A stretch of DNA of 53,659 nucleotides from Sporosarcina sp. ACRSL (GTDB lineage Bacteria > Bacillota > Bacilli > Bacillales_A > Planococcaceae): assembly GCF_022346605.1 (NCBI RefSeq), contig NZ_JAKRNT010000018.1, positions 1 to 53,659 on the forward strand, given 5' to 3'. The translations under genes were made by a program, and so were the position numbers. The notes below the pieces were generated by a model that was given only the letters and a program-made list of their open reading frames with translations, made no database searches and was not told the DNA's origin. Shown here one piece after another: positions 16,310 to 24,831 of this stretch. Position 1 is the stretch's first letter, and every line of letters begins with the position of its first letter.

Positions 16310-17794
16310 TTATCTTTCCGATCTGCCTCTTGAACGGTCTCTACGTCCGCCGCCATCACGGTTGCCGCGACGTGAACCGCCGCCACTGCCGTAACCGCGT
16401 CCGCCACCGTAAGAACGACCGCCGCCGCGGCTTCCTTTGTAGCCACCGCGATCACGGGAGTGCGTTTTGCGGGAAGGCAATGGACGCTCTTCCGTAATTT
16501 TAACTGGTGTATCATCTGGCTCTTTCGTCAACGAGCGAATCGCTGCAGCAACGATTTCTTTTGCATCGTGCTTTTCAAGAAGCTCTGCTGCTAGAGTTTT
16601 ATAATCATTCAATTCGTTTTTCTCAATGATTTCCGTCAGCTGTTCCATCGCAAGACGTTGCTGGCCGATTAGTGCCTCGTCTTCCGTTGGTGGCTGTAAT
16701 GGCGTCATCCGTTTTTTCGTCGTTTCTTCAACGACGCGAAGATAACCCATTTCACGCGGCGTGACAAACGTAACCGCCATACCGCTTTTACCAGCACGTC
16801 CTGTACGACCGATACGGTGTACATAGCTTTCTGGATCTTGCGGGATATCGAAGTTGTAAACGTGCGTTACACCCGAAATATCCAATCCACGTGCCGCAAC
16901 GTCCGTTGCAACAAGTACGTCGATTTTATTTTCCTTGAACTGGCGAAGAACAGACATCCTTTTCGCTTGCGTTAAGTCGCCGTGGATTCCTTCTGCCAAG
17001 TAGCCACGGATGCTCAAAGCGTGGGATAGCTCATCGACACGACGCTTCGTACGTCCGAATACGATCGCTAGCTCAGGCTGATGAACGTTCAATAGACGAG
17101 AAAGCACATCAAACTTTTCTCTTTCTTGCGCTTTAACGAAATATTGGTCGATGTTTTCTACCGTCATCTCTTTTGATTTGATTTTCACCATTTCCGGCTC
17201 TTTCATGAATGTCTCAGCAATTTTACGAATTGCAGGAGGCATTGTCGCCGAGAATAGAAGTGTTTGGCGAGTATCTGGAACACTTGCCAAAATTGTGTTG
17301 ATGTCTTCGATGAAGCCCATGTTGAGCATTTCATCCGCTTCGTCAAGGACGAGCGTATTTACATTGTTCAATTTCAATGTTTTACGGTTAATATGGTCGA
17401 GGATACGTCCCGGAGTTCCGACAACAATTTGTGGATTGTTGCGCAATGCTCGAATTTGCCGCCCGATTTCCTGGCCACCATACACAGTCAACACACGTGC
17501 GCGTTTGCCGTATCCGATTTTGTAAATTTCTTCAGACACTTGGATCGCCAATTCACGTGTCGGTGCAATGACCAAAGCTTGTACTGCCGGATTGTTCACA
17601 TCGACTTTCTCAATGATCGGAATCCCGAATGCAGCAGTCTTCCCCGTACCTGTCTGTGCTTGACCGATAACGTCGCGACCTTCCATGCCGAAAGTGATTG
17701 TGCCTTCCTGGATCGGTGTCGCTTCTTCAAATCCCATGCGCTGTAGAGCATTTTGTGTGGATTCGCTAATATTAAGTTCTGAAAATTTCGTCAA
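16310..17794 (-). CDS. cshA: DEAD-box RNA helicase CshA
   Basis: This 494-aa ATP-dependent RNA helicase carries a Q motif (FEEATPIQ), Walker A (AQTGTGKT, about 47-54), DEAD in [17 protein letters not shown], and the C-lobe motifs ARGLDI and [10 protein letters not shown]. The C-terminal tail of about 50 residues is Gly/Arg/Ser-rich (for example [14 protein letters not shown]), typical of RNA-binding CshA tails. CshA works in ribosome assembly, cold adaptation and the RNA degradosome. The start is TTG at 17794 with AAAGGAG 10 nt upstream, giving MTKF. An earlier TTG lies too close to the Shine-Dalgarno. Confidence 0.95.
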   Translation of the reverse strand: MTKFSELNISESTQNALQRMGFEEATPIQEGTITFGMEGRDVIGQAQTGTGKTAAFGIPIIEKVDVNNPAVQALVIAPTRELAIQVSEEIYKIGYGKRARVLTVYGGQEIGRQIRALRNNPQIVVGTPGRILDHINRKTLKLNNVNTLVLDEADEMLNMGFIEDINTILASVPDTRQTLLFSATMPPAIRKIAETFMKEPEMVKIKSKEMTVENIDQYFVKAQEREKFDVLSRLLNVHQPELAIVFGRTKRRVDELSHALSIRGYLAEGIHGDLTQAKRMSVLRQFKENKIDVLVATDVAARGLDISGVTHVYNFDIPQDPESYVHRIGRTGRAGKSGMAVTFVTPREMGYLRVVEETTKKRMTPLQPPTEDEALIGQQRLAMEQLTEIIEKNELNDYKTLAAELLEKHDAKEIVAAAIRSLTKEPDDTPVKITEERPLPSRKTHSRDRGGYKGSRGGGRSYGGGRGYGSGGGSRRGNRDGGGRRDRSRGRSER

Positions 17795-18033
17795 ACTTCT
17801 CAATCTCCTTTAGTTTCTTCATTTAGCAATTGGTTACATTTGCAAATGAAAGCACGGCAAATTCGAGCCTTAAACTTCTATGGGAACGTTTCCGATATTT
17901 TTAATTCTCTGGAGTGGGCAAAGTTCAATGGTGAACTTCATGAATTCAGAGGCGTTAGTGAAAAGGAAAGCTAGTCTTTGCCGATCGGGTTATGCGCAAG
18001 CATGTACAAAACGCGCGCTCAACCGTTTTATTC
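17795..18033 (-). other. Long upstream region of cshA
   Basis: There are about 240 bp between the preceding terminator and the cshA start. No protein gene and no confident promoter is visible. The length is compatible with a long 5' leader, as expected for cold-regulated helicase genes, but no specific structure could be recognised by eye. Confidence 0.4.
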
Positions 18034-18064
18034 AAAAAAAAGTACTCTTCGCCACCGGAAGAGT
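18034..18064 (-). terminator. Terminator of the ddl-murF-esterase operon
   Basis: On the minus strand, ACTCTTC, 7 nt and GAAGAGT are followed by AC and a run of eight T. It is about 80 bp beyond the esterase stop. A possible promoter (TTGCGG at 18117-18122, 17 nt, TAAACT at 18094-18099) sits just ahead of it and would give only a short RNA. Confidence 0.8.
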
Positions 18065-18145
18065 CTCGTGTAAATGTATCCAATACTCATAGTAGTTTAT
18101 CACGCTTACGTTCGATCCGCAATCAATCCGCTTTAAAACAAATAA

Positions 18146-18850
18146 TCAGAATTCCCGATTTTCTTTCTTCATGAATTCATATACTTGGGGGAACCATTCG
18201 TCGCTATCATCGCTGTAGCAAATGTGATGCTTTCCATTTTCCGATACGATGAGCTCCTTTTGAACAGAGCCGAGTGAACGCAATAGATGGTATGCAGAAG
18301 AAAACGGTACGATTCCATCTCTCTTCCCTTGCACAATACAAACAGGTGTCGTGATCATGCCGTAATACGGTTCCACCATTTTGACGACACGTACAAATTC
18401 CTTGGCGGCATGGAGTGGCGTATGCCGTAATTTGTAGTCGTATAAATGATAAAACGTATTCGGCGGATAGTTTTTCGTGACGGATTCCGATAGGAGGACA
18501 GCCATGTCTTCAAGAAGATAGCGCGGGCTGATGTACTTCGCAGCAGCACTGAGCAGGACAAGCTTTTCAACTTTGTAGCGCAATGCTAAATATAAGGCAA
18601 TGATGCCGCCCATCGAAAAGCCGACGATCATTACGCGATCGACCTTTTCTTGCAATCGTTTAAGCGCGAGTTCCGCTTCCATCATCCACGATTCTGCCGA
18701 CACTTTGGTCAGATCGATCGGGAAATCATGCCCCGGCAAGATCGGGACAGATGTGATCCAGTCCGTCCTTTCCTCTACATATTGAATGAAAGGACGGACT
18801 TCAAACACCCCTCCGGTAAAGCCATGGAGGAACAGTACGCCTGTTTTCAT
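18146..18850 (-). CDS. Alpha/beta hydrolase, carboxylesterase type
   Basis: This 234-aa alpha/beta hydrolase has the oxyanion segment LFLHGFTGG near the N terminus and the nucleophile elbow GFSMGG. Asp in QGKRDGIVP and His in NGKHHICYSDD complete a plausible triad. It resembles the thermostable Bacillus/Geobacillus Est30-like monoacylglycerol lipases or carboxylesterases; the natural substrate is unknown. Its ATG overlaps the murF stop by 4 bp (ATGA), so it is translationally coupled to cell-wall genes. I do not recall this insertion at the B. subtilis locus. Confidence 0.88.
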   Translation of the reverse strand: MKTGVLFLHGFTGGVFEVRPFIQYVEERTDWITSVPILPGHDFPIDLTKVSAESWMMEAELALKRLQEKVDRVMIVGFSMGGIIALYLALRYKVEKLVLLSAAAKYISPRYLLEDMAVLLSESVTKNYPPNTFYHLYDYKLRHTPLHAAKEFVRVVKMVEPYYGMITTPVCIVQGKRDGIVPFSSAYHLLRSLGSVQKELIVSENGKHHICYSDDSDEWFPQVYEFMKKENREF

Positions 18851-20220
18851 GCTCGCAACACGCCGTCAATAATTGTCTCTAACGCCATCCCTCTCGATCC
18901 TTTAAACAGAACGATGGAGTCCTCGTTAGTCGAAGCAAGTAGTTCCTCAATAAGCGGATTGTAGTCGCTTTCCGACCAGATAATTGTTGCTTCATTCCCA
19001 GTGTTTCGAAGCTCTTTAAAAAGCCAGTTCATTCGCGGGCCATATAGAAGGATTCCTTCTAATTCTATAGTGGCAAGCTGATGGGCTATTGATTCATGGT
19101 AATGCCGTTCATTTTCGCCAAGTTCGAGCATATCACCCAAAACAGCCCATTTTTCGGTCCGGAGCTTCGTTTCCTGTAGGAATGAAAGTGCTGCTTGCAT
19201 AGATGTTGGTGCTGCATTGTATGCGTCATTAATGAAGAGCGCTCCGTTTTGAGCGACAATCGGTTGCATCCTCATTTCTGTCAGTGTCGACTGACGAAGT
19301 GCTGTATCGATCTGTTCGTCGCTAAGACCGAGTTCACTCGCAATTAAAATCGCCGCAAGCGAATTTTTCACTTGGTGGGCGCCGAAAACCGGAATTGTGA
19401 AGTTGCCGGCGATTGTTCCTTCGACGGAGAATTGGCTACCGTCATCGCCTGTTTCCATAGAGATGAGAGAAAGGTCCGCATCTTCGCTTTGACCGAATGA
19501 GACCGCTCTCAGGTCAGGATGGTTGGATACGAGTGTCTGTAAAAGCGGCTCATCGCCATCATAGAATAAGGTTCCAACTTCTTGCAGTCCATCGATGATT
19601 TCGAATTTCGCCTTGGCGATCCCTTCGCGCGAGCCGAGATCTTGCATATGCGCTTCGCCGATATTTGTAATGACGGCGTAGTGCGGCTTCGCGAGTTTCG
19701 ACAGGAACGAAATTTCACCGAAACCGCTCATCCCCATTTCAAGGACGGCGACTTCCGTGTCTTCTTCCAATGAAAGAATTGTCAACGGCATCCCTAATTC
19801 ATTATTGAAATTACCTTCTGTCTTGCGCACGTTGAAATACGGAGAAAGGACGCTTGCCACTAAGTCCTTCGTCGATGTTTTGCCGTTCGAGCCGGTAATA
19901 CCGATGAATTTGCAGTCGAGCTCTTCCCGATATGAGCGTGCAAGCTGCTGTAATGCAAGTTCAGGGTCGTCGATGAAAATGAGAGGGATATCGGAAGGTG
20001 CGTCCGGTTCATCCTTCATCCAAAGGGATGCTGCCGCTCCTTTTTCAATAGCTTGTCGAACGTATTGATGACCATTCACCTGTTCGCCGCGGAATGGGAT
20101 GAATAAGTCCCCTTTTTTAAGTGTGCGCGTATCGATCGACGCCCCATTCACAACCACGTCGTCCATATGCTGCCCTTCTGCCTGCAGCCAACTAGCCAAT
20201 TCAGTCAATAAACGCTTCAT
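18847..20220 (-). CDS. murF: UDP-MurNAc-tripeptide:D-alanyl-D-alanine ligase
   Basis: This 457-aa Mur ligase performs the last cytoplasmic amino-acid addition, joining D-Ala-D-Ala to the UDP-MurNAc-tripeptide. An N-terminal substrate domain (about 1-95) is followed by the ATP-binding motif GITGSNGKTSTKD (about 107-119), with NEL and NIGEAHMQDLGS in the central domain. A C-terminal ligase domain has DAYNAAPTSM. It follows ddl by 12 bp on the same strand, so the dipeptide-making and dipeptide-adding enzymes are co-expressed. Confidence 0.97.
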   Translation of the reverse strand: MKRLLTELASWLQAEGQHMDDVVVNGASIDTRTLKKGDLFIPFRGEQVNGHQYVRQAIEKGAAASLWMKDEPDAPSDIPLIFIDDPELALQQLARSYREELDCKFIGITGSNGKTSTKDLVASVLSPYFNVRKTEGNFNNELGMPLTILSLEEDTEVAVLEMGMSGFGEISFLSKLAKPHYAVITNIGEAHMQDLGSREGIAKAKFEIIDGLQEVGTLFYDGDEPLLQTLVSNHPDLRAVSFGQSEDADLSLISMETGDDGSQFSVEGTIAGNFTIPVFGAHQVKNSLAAILIASELGLSDEQIDTALRQSTLTEMRMQPIVAQNGALFINDAYNAAPTSMQAALSFLQETKLRTEKWAVLGDMLELGENERHYHESIAHQLATIELEGILLYGPRMNWLFKELRNTGNEATIIWSESDYNPLIEELLASTNEDSIVLFKGSRGMALETIIDGVLRA

Positions 20221-20232
20221 CTTCCATCACGC

Positions 20233-21297
20233 TCAATCCATTGTATATTGTATCTGTTGCTTTTCTTCATGCCGTTCAAGTCCCAGTTCAATCAATCTGT
20301 CAATCAATTCCGGGTAAGATGTACCTGCATGCTGCCATAATAAAGGGAACATGCTTGTCGGTGTAAAGCCCGGCATCGTATTGATTTCATTGATCAGCAC
20401 TTCATTGTCTTCTGTCACAAAGAAGTCTGCCCGAACTAACCCTGCGCAATCAAGTACTTTGAATGCGCGGATTGCAATGTCCTTCAATGTCATTTCCACT
20501 TCATCCGTCACTGGCGCAGGGATGAGCAATTCCGTATTGCCGTCCTGGTACTTCGCTTCATAATCGTAAAATGCCGCCACCGGTTTGATTTCCCCGAGGA
20601 CGGAGCACTTCGGATCGTCATTGCCGAGGATGCCGACTTCAATTTCACGCGCCGTGATCCCTTGCTCGACGATGATTTTCCGGTCGAATTTCAATGCGAA
20701 CTCGACTGCAGCAATGAGGCTTTCATGGTCCGTCGCTTTGCTGATGCCAACGCTTGAGCCTAAGTTAGCGGGCTTGACGAACATCGGGAACGTCAATTCC
20801 GACTCCATTTTATCAATCCAAAATTGTTGATCCTTTTTCCACTGGTTCCGGATGAAGTAGACGTAAGGAACTTGCTTCAGTCCTACTTGTGCAAAGAGCT
20901 GTTTCATAACTACTTTATCCATTCCTGCGGAAGAGGATAACACGCCATTGCCTGCATACGGGATGTTCATGACTTCGAACAATCCTTGGACCGTTCCGTC
21001 TTCCCCGTTCGTTCCGTGTAAAAGCGGCAAGATGATGTCAGGCACACCGTTTCCATTCAAAAAATCATGGATGCTGTCTGGCTTACCGCCATCACGCGTA
21101 AGTCGCAATTGTTCAGCCGTTTCGACAGGAGCGACGAGCGGCTCCCCTTTTCTCCATTCACCTTCGTACGTTATATAGACAGGGATCACTTCATATTTAT
21201 CAAAGTCAATCGCATTGGTTACCGCCGTGGCAGTCGATAGGGATACTTCATGCTCCGCGGACTTCCCGCCATATACTAAACCCAGTTTCTTCTTCAT
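20233..21297 (-). CDS. ddl: D-alanine--D-alanine ligase
   Basis: This 354-aa ATP-grasp enzyme has [12 protein letters not shown] at the N terminus and [14 protein letters not shown]. The central ATP-grasp region includes [14 protein letters not shown], and the C-terminal Mg/substrate loop has [14 protein letters not shown]. It makes D-Ala-D-Ala for MurF from D-Ala supplied by Alr. [10 protein letters not shown] is the normal omega-loop of D-Ala-D-Ala ligases, so vancomycin-type D-Lac or D-Ser specificity is not indicated. The ATG has GAGGGAG about 5 nt upstream. Confidence 0.96.
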   Translation of the reverse strand: MKKKLGLVYGGKSAEHEVSLSTATAVTNAIDFDKYEVIPVYITYEGEWRKGEPLVAPVETAEQLRLTRDGGKPDSIHDFLNGNGVPDIILPLLHGTNGEDGTVQGLFEVMNIPYAGNGVLSSSAGMDKVVMKQLFAQVGLKQVPYVYFIRNQWKKDQQFWIDKMESELTFPMFVKPANLGSSVGISKATDHESLIAAVEFALKFDRKIIVEQGITAREIEVGILGNDDPKCSVLGEIKPVAAFYDYEAKYQDGNTELLIPAPVTDEVEMTLKDIAIRAFKVLDCAGLVRADFFVTEDNEVLINEINTMPGFTPTSMFPLLWQHAGTSYPELIDRLIELGLERHEEKQQIQYTMD

Positions 21298-21590
21298 TAA
21301 ACTCCCTCACTTACCGTTAGATTTCGTTCCTTTAGTTTACCACGAATCGATGTGGACGTTCGTAAAATATCATCATACGGAAGGACCCTTTTTTCAATGG
21401 GCAACTTCCTCCTAAATCGTGACGTCTCTTTGAAGGACAGCAATCGGTACGTTATACTGAATATGTCTATTATTCTTCTATTGTATATGTATGCACATTT
21501 TTTTCGGGATGAACACCCAATTCCGTCAAGCTTTGAATAGTTTACGAATTGACATTTTTTAAAGTCCCGTACAAATCGTCTGTTTTCCGT

Positions 21591-21596
21591 TATAAT
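21591..21596 (+). promoter_or_regulatory. Candidate -10 of the rodA promoter
   Basis: A perfect TATAAT lies 47 bp before the rodA start. The best -35 at 17 nt is poor; a TTGACA at 21549-21554 is too far away. The 346-bp gap between ddl and rodA otherwise shows no gene or repeat. Confidence 0.4.
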
Positions 21597-21643
21597 GATA
21601 TCTAGTTTTCAATCAACCCAACTAAACTGATAAGGTGAATGAC

Positions 21644-22840
21644 ATGAATATAGATAAAAAACCTGTGGATCGATTCGATTGGCCGCTTGCATTCATTATG
21701 CTCCTCTTCTTCGTGATCAGCCTAATTGCAATCGCTTCTGCACAAACAACAGGACAATATAAGATAAACTCCATCCCGATAAACTTCATCCCGTCTCAAA
21801 TCCAATGGTATGTCATCGGTTCTATTATAATCGCCATCACGATGTATTTAGAGCCGGAACAATACAAGAAAGCTGCCTGGATCATCTATGGCGGCGGTGT
21901 ATTCATGTTGGCAATGCTTTACATTTTGCCTGATAGCCTGGAACTAGTCAGCCGCAGAAACGGGGCAAAAAGCTGGTTCCATATACCTGGAGTCGGCAGT
22001 ATCCAGCCTGCTGAGTTCATGAAGACGTTTTTCATTATCGGTCTTGCCCGCACGATTACGAAGCACCATGAAAGATATTTGGAAAAGACATTGCAGACGG
22101 ATTTCCTGCTGCTCGGCAAAATTATCGCCGTCTTCATTGTCCCGTTCGCTTTGATCATGCTCCAACCAGACTTAGGAACAGGACTCGTCTTCATCGCTAT
22201 CACCACTGCATTAGTTATCGTGGCGGGCATTACGTGGCGGATCATTCTGCCGATTTTCCTAGGAACCGCAACTTTGGGTGCGACGTTGTTATGGATGGCC
22301 CTCTACGCTCAGGAAATTCTCGTGAAGTTTGGCGCCAAGCCGTATCAACTCGAACGGATTTACTCATGGCTTGATCCGTATTCATATGCATCCAATGAAG
22401 GACGTCATCTGATCACATCCCTGAACGCCATCGGTTCAGGGGAAATTTTCGGGAAAGGGTTCCAAGGGCGAGAAGTGTATGTCGCCGAAAGCCATACAGA
22501 TTTTATTTTCAGCACCATTGGAGAAGACTGGGGATTCGTCGGCGCAAGCCTCGTCATTTGCTTGTATTTCTTCCTGATTTATCATATGACGAAAATTACA
22601 CTTGAGCTAAAGGATCAATTCAGTACGTATATTTGCGCAGGCATCATCGCGATGATCACCTTCCACGTGTTCGAAAATATCGGCATGACAATCCAATTGC
22701 TGCCGATCACAGGAATTCCCCTGCCATTCATTAGTTATGGCGGGAGCTCATTGATGGGCAATATGCTCGCCATCGGACTGGTATTCAGTATGAAGTTCCA
22801 CCATCGGACGTATATGTTTAGCTCGGATGATGAGGATTAA
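21644..22840 (+). CDS. rodA: RodA/FtsW family SEDS peptidoglycan polymerase
   Basis: This 398-aa protein has about ten transmembrane helices and the SEDS signatures MLQPDLGTG, SHTDFIFSTIGEDWGF and LPFISYGGSS. SEDS proteins polymerise glycan strands from lipid II with a partner class B PBP. The sequence fits the RodA (elongation) group, but FtsW-like or sporulation assignments cannot be fully excluded. The ATG at 21644 follows AAGGTG by 6 nt; an earlier GTG is part of that Shine-Dalgarno. It is the only plus-strand wall gene of this cluster and is transcribed away from ddl-murF. Confidence 0.92.
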   Translation: MNIDKKPVDRFDWPLAFIMLLFFVISLIAIASAQTTGQYKINSIPINFIPSQIQWYVIGSIIIAITMYLEPEQYKKAAWIIYGGGVFMLAMLYILPDSLELVSRRNGAKSWFHIPGVGSIQPAEFMKTFFIIGLARTITKHHERYLEKTLQTDFLLLGKIIAVFIVPFALIMLQPDLGTGLVFIAITTALVIVAGITWRIILPIFLGTATLGATLLWMALYAQEILVKFGAKPYQLERIYSWLDPYSYASNEGRHLITSLNAIGSGEIFGKGFQGREVYVAESHTDFIFSTIGEDWGFVGASLVICLYFFLIYHMTKITLELKDQFSTYICAGIIAMITFHVFENIGMTIQLLPITGIPLPFISYGGSSLMGNMLAIGLVFSMKFHHRTYMFSSDDED

Positions 22841-22842
22841 AG

Positions 22843-23000
22843 ATAAAACGCATAAACGGCTAGAATTGCGCATAAAACCATTGATATGCGCATACACTTG
22901 CCCAAACGCGCATAAATTAGTTATTTCACGCATAAACCGGTGTACATGCTCATAAATCTATTTATTTACGCATAACACTTCTCAAAAACGCATAAAAAAA
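22843..23000 (-). repeat. Phased 20-bp array, TTATGCGT core (array 2)
   Basis: Eight cores are seen as CATAAA-type motifs on the plus strand at 22851, 22871, 22891, 22911, 22931, 22951, 22971 and 22991, exactly 20 bp apart. Two cores are degenerate (CATACA and CATAAC) and one has GCTCATAAA. The 11-12 bp between cores are unrelated. The array directly follows rodA and points opposite to array 3. Confidence 0.93.
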
Positions 23001-23032
23001 ATCCCCTGCATGCTCGTATGCGGGGGATTTTC
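22998..23032. terminator. Bidirectional terminator between rodA and the small gene
   Basis: AAATCCCCTGCAT, 6 nt and ATGCGGGGGATTT form a long stem with A/T tails on both sides, between converging genes. Confidence 0.85.
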
Positions 23033-23033
23033 A

Positions 23034-23273
23034 TTATGACTGTATTTGCGGGTCATTTGCAGGTGGCGCGAGGGCTTTCAGCATTTCCATCCGGGATTTC
23101 GTTGCTGTTGCCGAAACACCCAACTTCGCCAAGTTGGAGATGATTGTTTTCAAATCAACTTTTTCTTTCGCCATCTTTTCCACCTCGACCTTTCTATCTG
23201 TTGTAGACGCATCAGACAATTGGAAAGTTTCATCAGTGAAATGAAAATCATGCCAATTTTCATCTATACACAT
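23034..23273 (-). CDS. Small hypothetical protein
   Basis: This protein of about 79 aa has no recognised family. The first half is acidic and aromatic (DENWHDFHFTDETF). The second half (MAKEKVDLKTIISNLAKLGVSATATKSRMEML) looks helical. AGGAG lies 7 nt ahead of the ATG at 23273. A second ATG inside (MAKEKV) has its own AGGTGG, so a 46-aa form is possible. The frame is open further upstream to 23372 but without a ribosome site. It is flanked by oppositely oriented 20-bp arrays and ends at a terminator. Confidence 0.6.
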   Translation of the reverse strand: MCIDENWHDFHFTDETFQLSDASTTDRKVEVEKMAKEKVDLKTIISNLAKLGVSATATKSRMEMLKALAPPANDPQIQS

Positions 23274-23379
23274 CATACCACTCCTGTCCACTTTTAAATC
23301 TTTCAATTCTGTTACAAATTGTTCGCCTTTTGTAAATGCTTTATACACGAATGGAAAATTAAAGATTGCCATCGGGGCG

Positions 23380-23510
23380 TTTATGCGTATACGTGGGGAT
23401 TTATGCGTAGTTGCGCCGGTTTATGCGTCTGTTAGGCGATTTATGCGTGAACTTCTTGATTTATACGCGTGTAAAGCAATTTATGCGGCGATTAATAGAT
23501 TTATGCGTGT
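23380..23510 (+). repeat. Phased 20-bp array, TTATGCGT core (array 3)
   Basis: TTATGCGT-type cores start at 23381, 23401, 23421, 23441, 23461, 23481 and 23501, exactly 20 bp apart (23461 reads TTATACGCG, 23481 TTATGCGG). Every core is preceded by T; spacers are unrelated. It lies between divergent genes, and its orientation mirrors array 2 about the small gene. Confidence 0.93.
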
Positions 23511-23556
23511 TTCGTACGGTGTAGTATATAGCAGTTTCTCCTTACATACATATTCT

Positions 23557-23585
23557 TTGTAACTGCAAGTGTAGCGAAGTAAAAT
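23557..23585 (+). promoter_or_regulatory. Promoter of the MFS transporter gene
   Basis: TTGTAA (23557-23562), 17 nt and TAAAAT (23580-23585) form a good SigA-type promoter 34 bp before the start codon. Confidence 0.65.
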
Positions 23586-23619
23586 AGACGTATGATGTTC
23601 ATTGAAAGCAGGTTCTCCT

Positions 23620-24780
23620 ATGAAAAAACCAATATTATTATTAATGTCCGTGCAATTTTTCGTCTATCTCGGATTCGGGATCATCATTCCCGTTTTGCCG
23701 GAAGTCATTGTGCAACAGCAGCTTTCGGAAATTCACGTCGGCGGATTGCTGACGGTTTATTCGCTTGCTTCCTTCTTTACCGCTCCGCTATGGGGTTCGT
23801 TATCCGACCGAACTGGGCGCAAAAAGCTAATCTTAGTCGGCCTGATCGGCTTTAGTTTAAGCTTTTTCTTGTTTGCCTTCTTTATAAATAATCTCACGAT
23901 GCTCTACCTTTCCCGTGTCGTCGGTGGAATTTTCTCGGGCGCCTTGTATACGGCGGTTACTGGGTTTGTCGGGGATATGACGACTGAGGAAAATCGGAAT
24001 AAATATATGGGCTTGCTCGGCATGTCGATAGGTCTCGGATTCATTTTCGGACCTGCGATCGGCGGTGTTCTTGGCGATATTAGCTTGCAAACTCCATTTA
24101 TCGCATCCGGTGTATTAACGTTGCTTCTTCTCATCTATGCAGGAATCATCTTGAAAGAGCCGGAGCGTCTTGGCGAGGTGAATAAACGCGCGCTTCTTCC
24201 GAAGGGCGGTATGATGCTTTGGCAGTACCGGATCCGGAACTTGTTCATGCTTTCTTTCATGGTGACGCTCATATTGGCAGGAATCGAATCGACCTTCCAA
24301 TTGTTCCAGATTTCCGCGATTGAAATCACCCCGTTGCAAATCGGCTATTTATTCATGGCGAGCGGATTTGTTGATGCGGCCATTCAAGGCGGTGTGGTGC
24401 GCCGGGTGAAAAACGGGTCGGAAACAAAATGGATCATTGGTGGCCAAATCGTTACAGCGATCGGATTGATTTTGATACCGTTCACAAGCAGCCTGTTTTG
24501 GGCGGGCGTTGCACTCAGCGTCTTCACAGCGGGCAACGCACTTTCAAGGACAGTGCTCGTGTCATTAACATCGAAGGAATCCGGAGGGATGTATGGAACA
24601 GCAGCCGGCATGACCTATTCGATGGACAGTATGGGTCGCATCATCGGGCCGCTATTGTTTACATGGCTCTTCACAAGGATGACAGGCGAAATTTACTATA
24701 TTTCCGCTGCGCTTGCAGTCATTTCGATCCTCTTCATTTTCATGTATCGCAAGTCTTCGAAAACATTACGTTCCAATTAA
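23620..24780 (+). CDS. MFS efflux transporter (DHA1-like)
   Basis: This 386-aa, 12-helix major facilitator protein has the motif A sequence GSLSDRTGRKK between helices 2 and 3. A motif C-like GLGFIFGPAIGGVLGD in helix 5 is typical of drug:proton antiporters. It resembles NorA/Bmr/TetA-type pumps; substrates cannot be told from sequence. ATG at 23620 with AGG about 8 nt upstream is preferred over a TTG at 23602. It is monocistronic, closed by a strong terminator. Confidence 0.88.
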   Translation: MKKPILLLMSVQFFVYLGFGIIIPVLPEVIVQQQLSEIHVGGLLTVYSLASFFTAPLWGSLSDRTGRKKLILVGLIGFSLSFFLFAFFINNLTMLYLSRVVGGIFSGALYTAVTGFVGDMTTEENRNKYMGLLGMSIGLGFIFGPAIGGVLGDISLQTPFIASGVLTLLLLIYAGIILKEPERLGEVNKRALLPKGGMMLWQYRIRNLFMLSFMVTLILAGIESTFQLFQISAIEITPLQIGYLFMASGFVDAAIQGGVVRRVKNGSETKWIIGGQIVTAIGLILIPFTSSLFWAGVALSVFTAGNALSRTVLVSLTSKESGGMYGTAAGMTYSMDSMGRIIGPLLFTWLFTRMTGEIYYISAALAVISILFIFMYRKSSKTLRSN

Positions 24781-24783
24781 AAT

Positions 24784-24826
24784 AAAAGGCACAACATATT
24801 CATTTCGCAAATATGTTGTGCCTTTT
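24784..24826. terminator. Bidirectional terminator
   Basis: A 17-bp stem, AAAAGGCACAACATATT and AATATGTTGTGCCTTTT, has a 9-nt loop and lies between converging genes. Confidence 0.93.
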
Positions 24827-24831
24827 CTTAT

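Noticed and set aside
18094..18122. Promoter plus terminator as a cshA attenuator or small RNA
   Set aside because: The terminator is more simply the end of the ddl-murF-esterase operon; the promoter match (TTGCGG/TAAACT) is only fair.
21549..21554. TTGACA as the rodA -35
   Set aside because: It is 36 bp from the TATAAT at 21591, far beyond a workable spacer.
22843..23510. CRISPR array
   Set aside because: The conserved part is only 8-9 bp and the variable part about 11-12 bp, far too short for repeats and spacers, and no cas gene is present.
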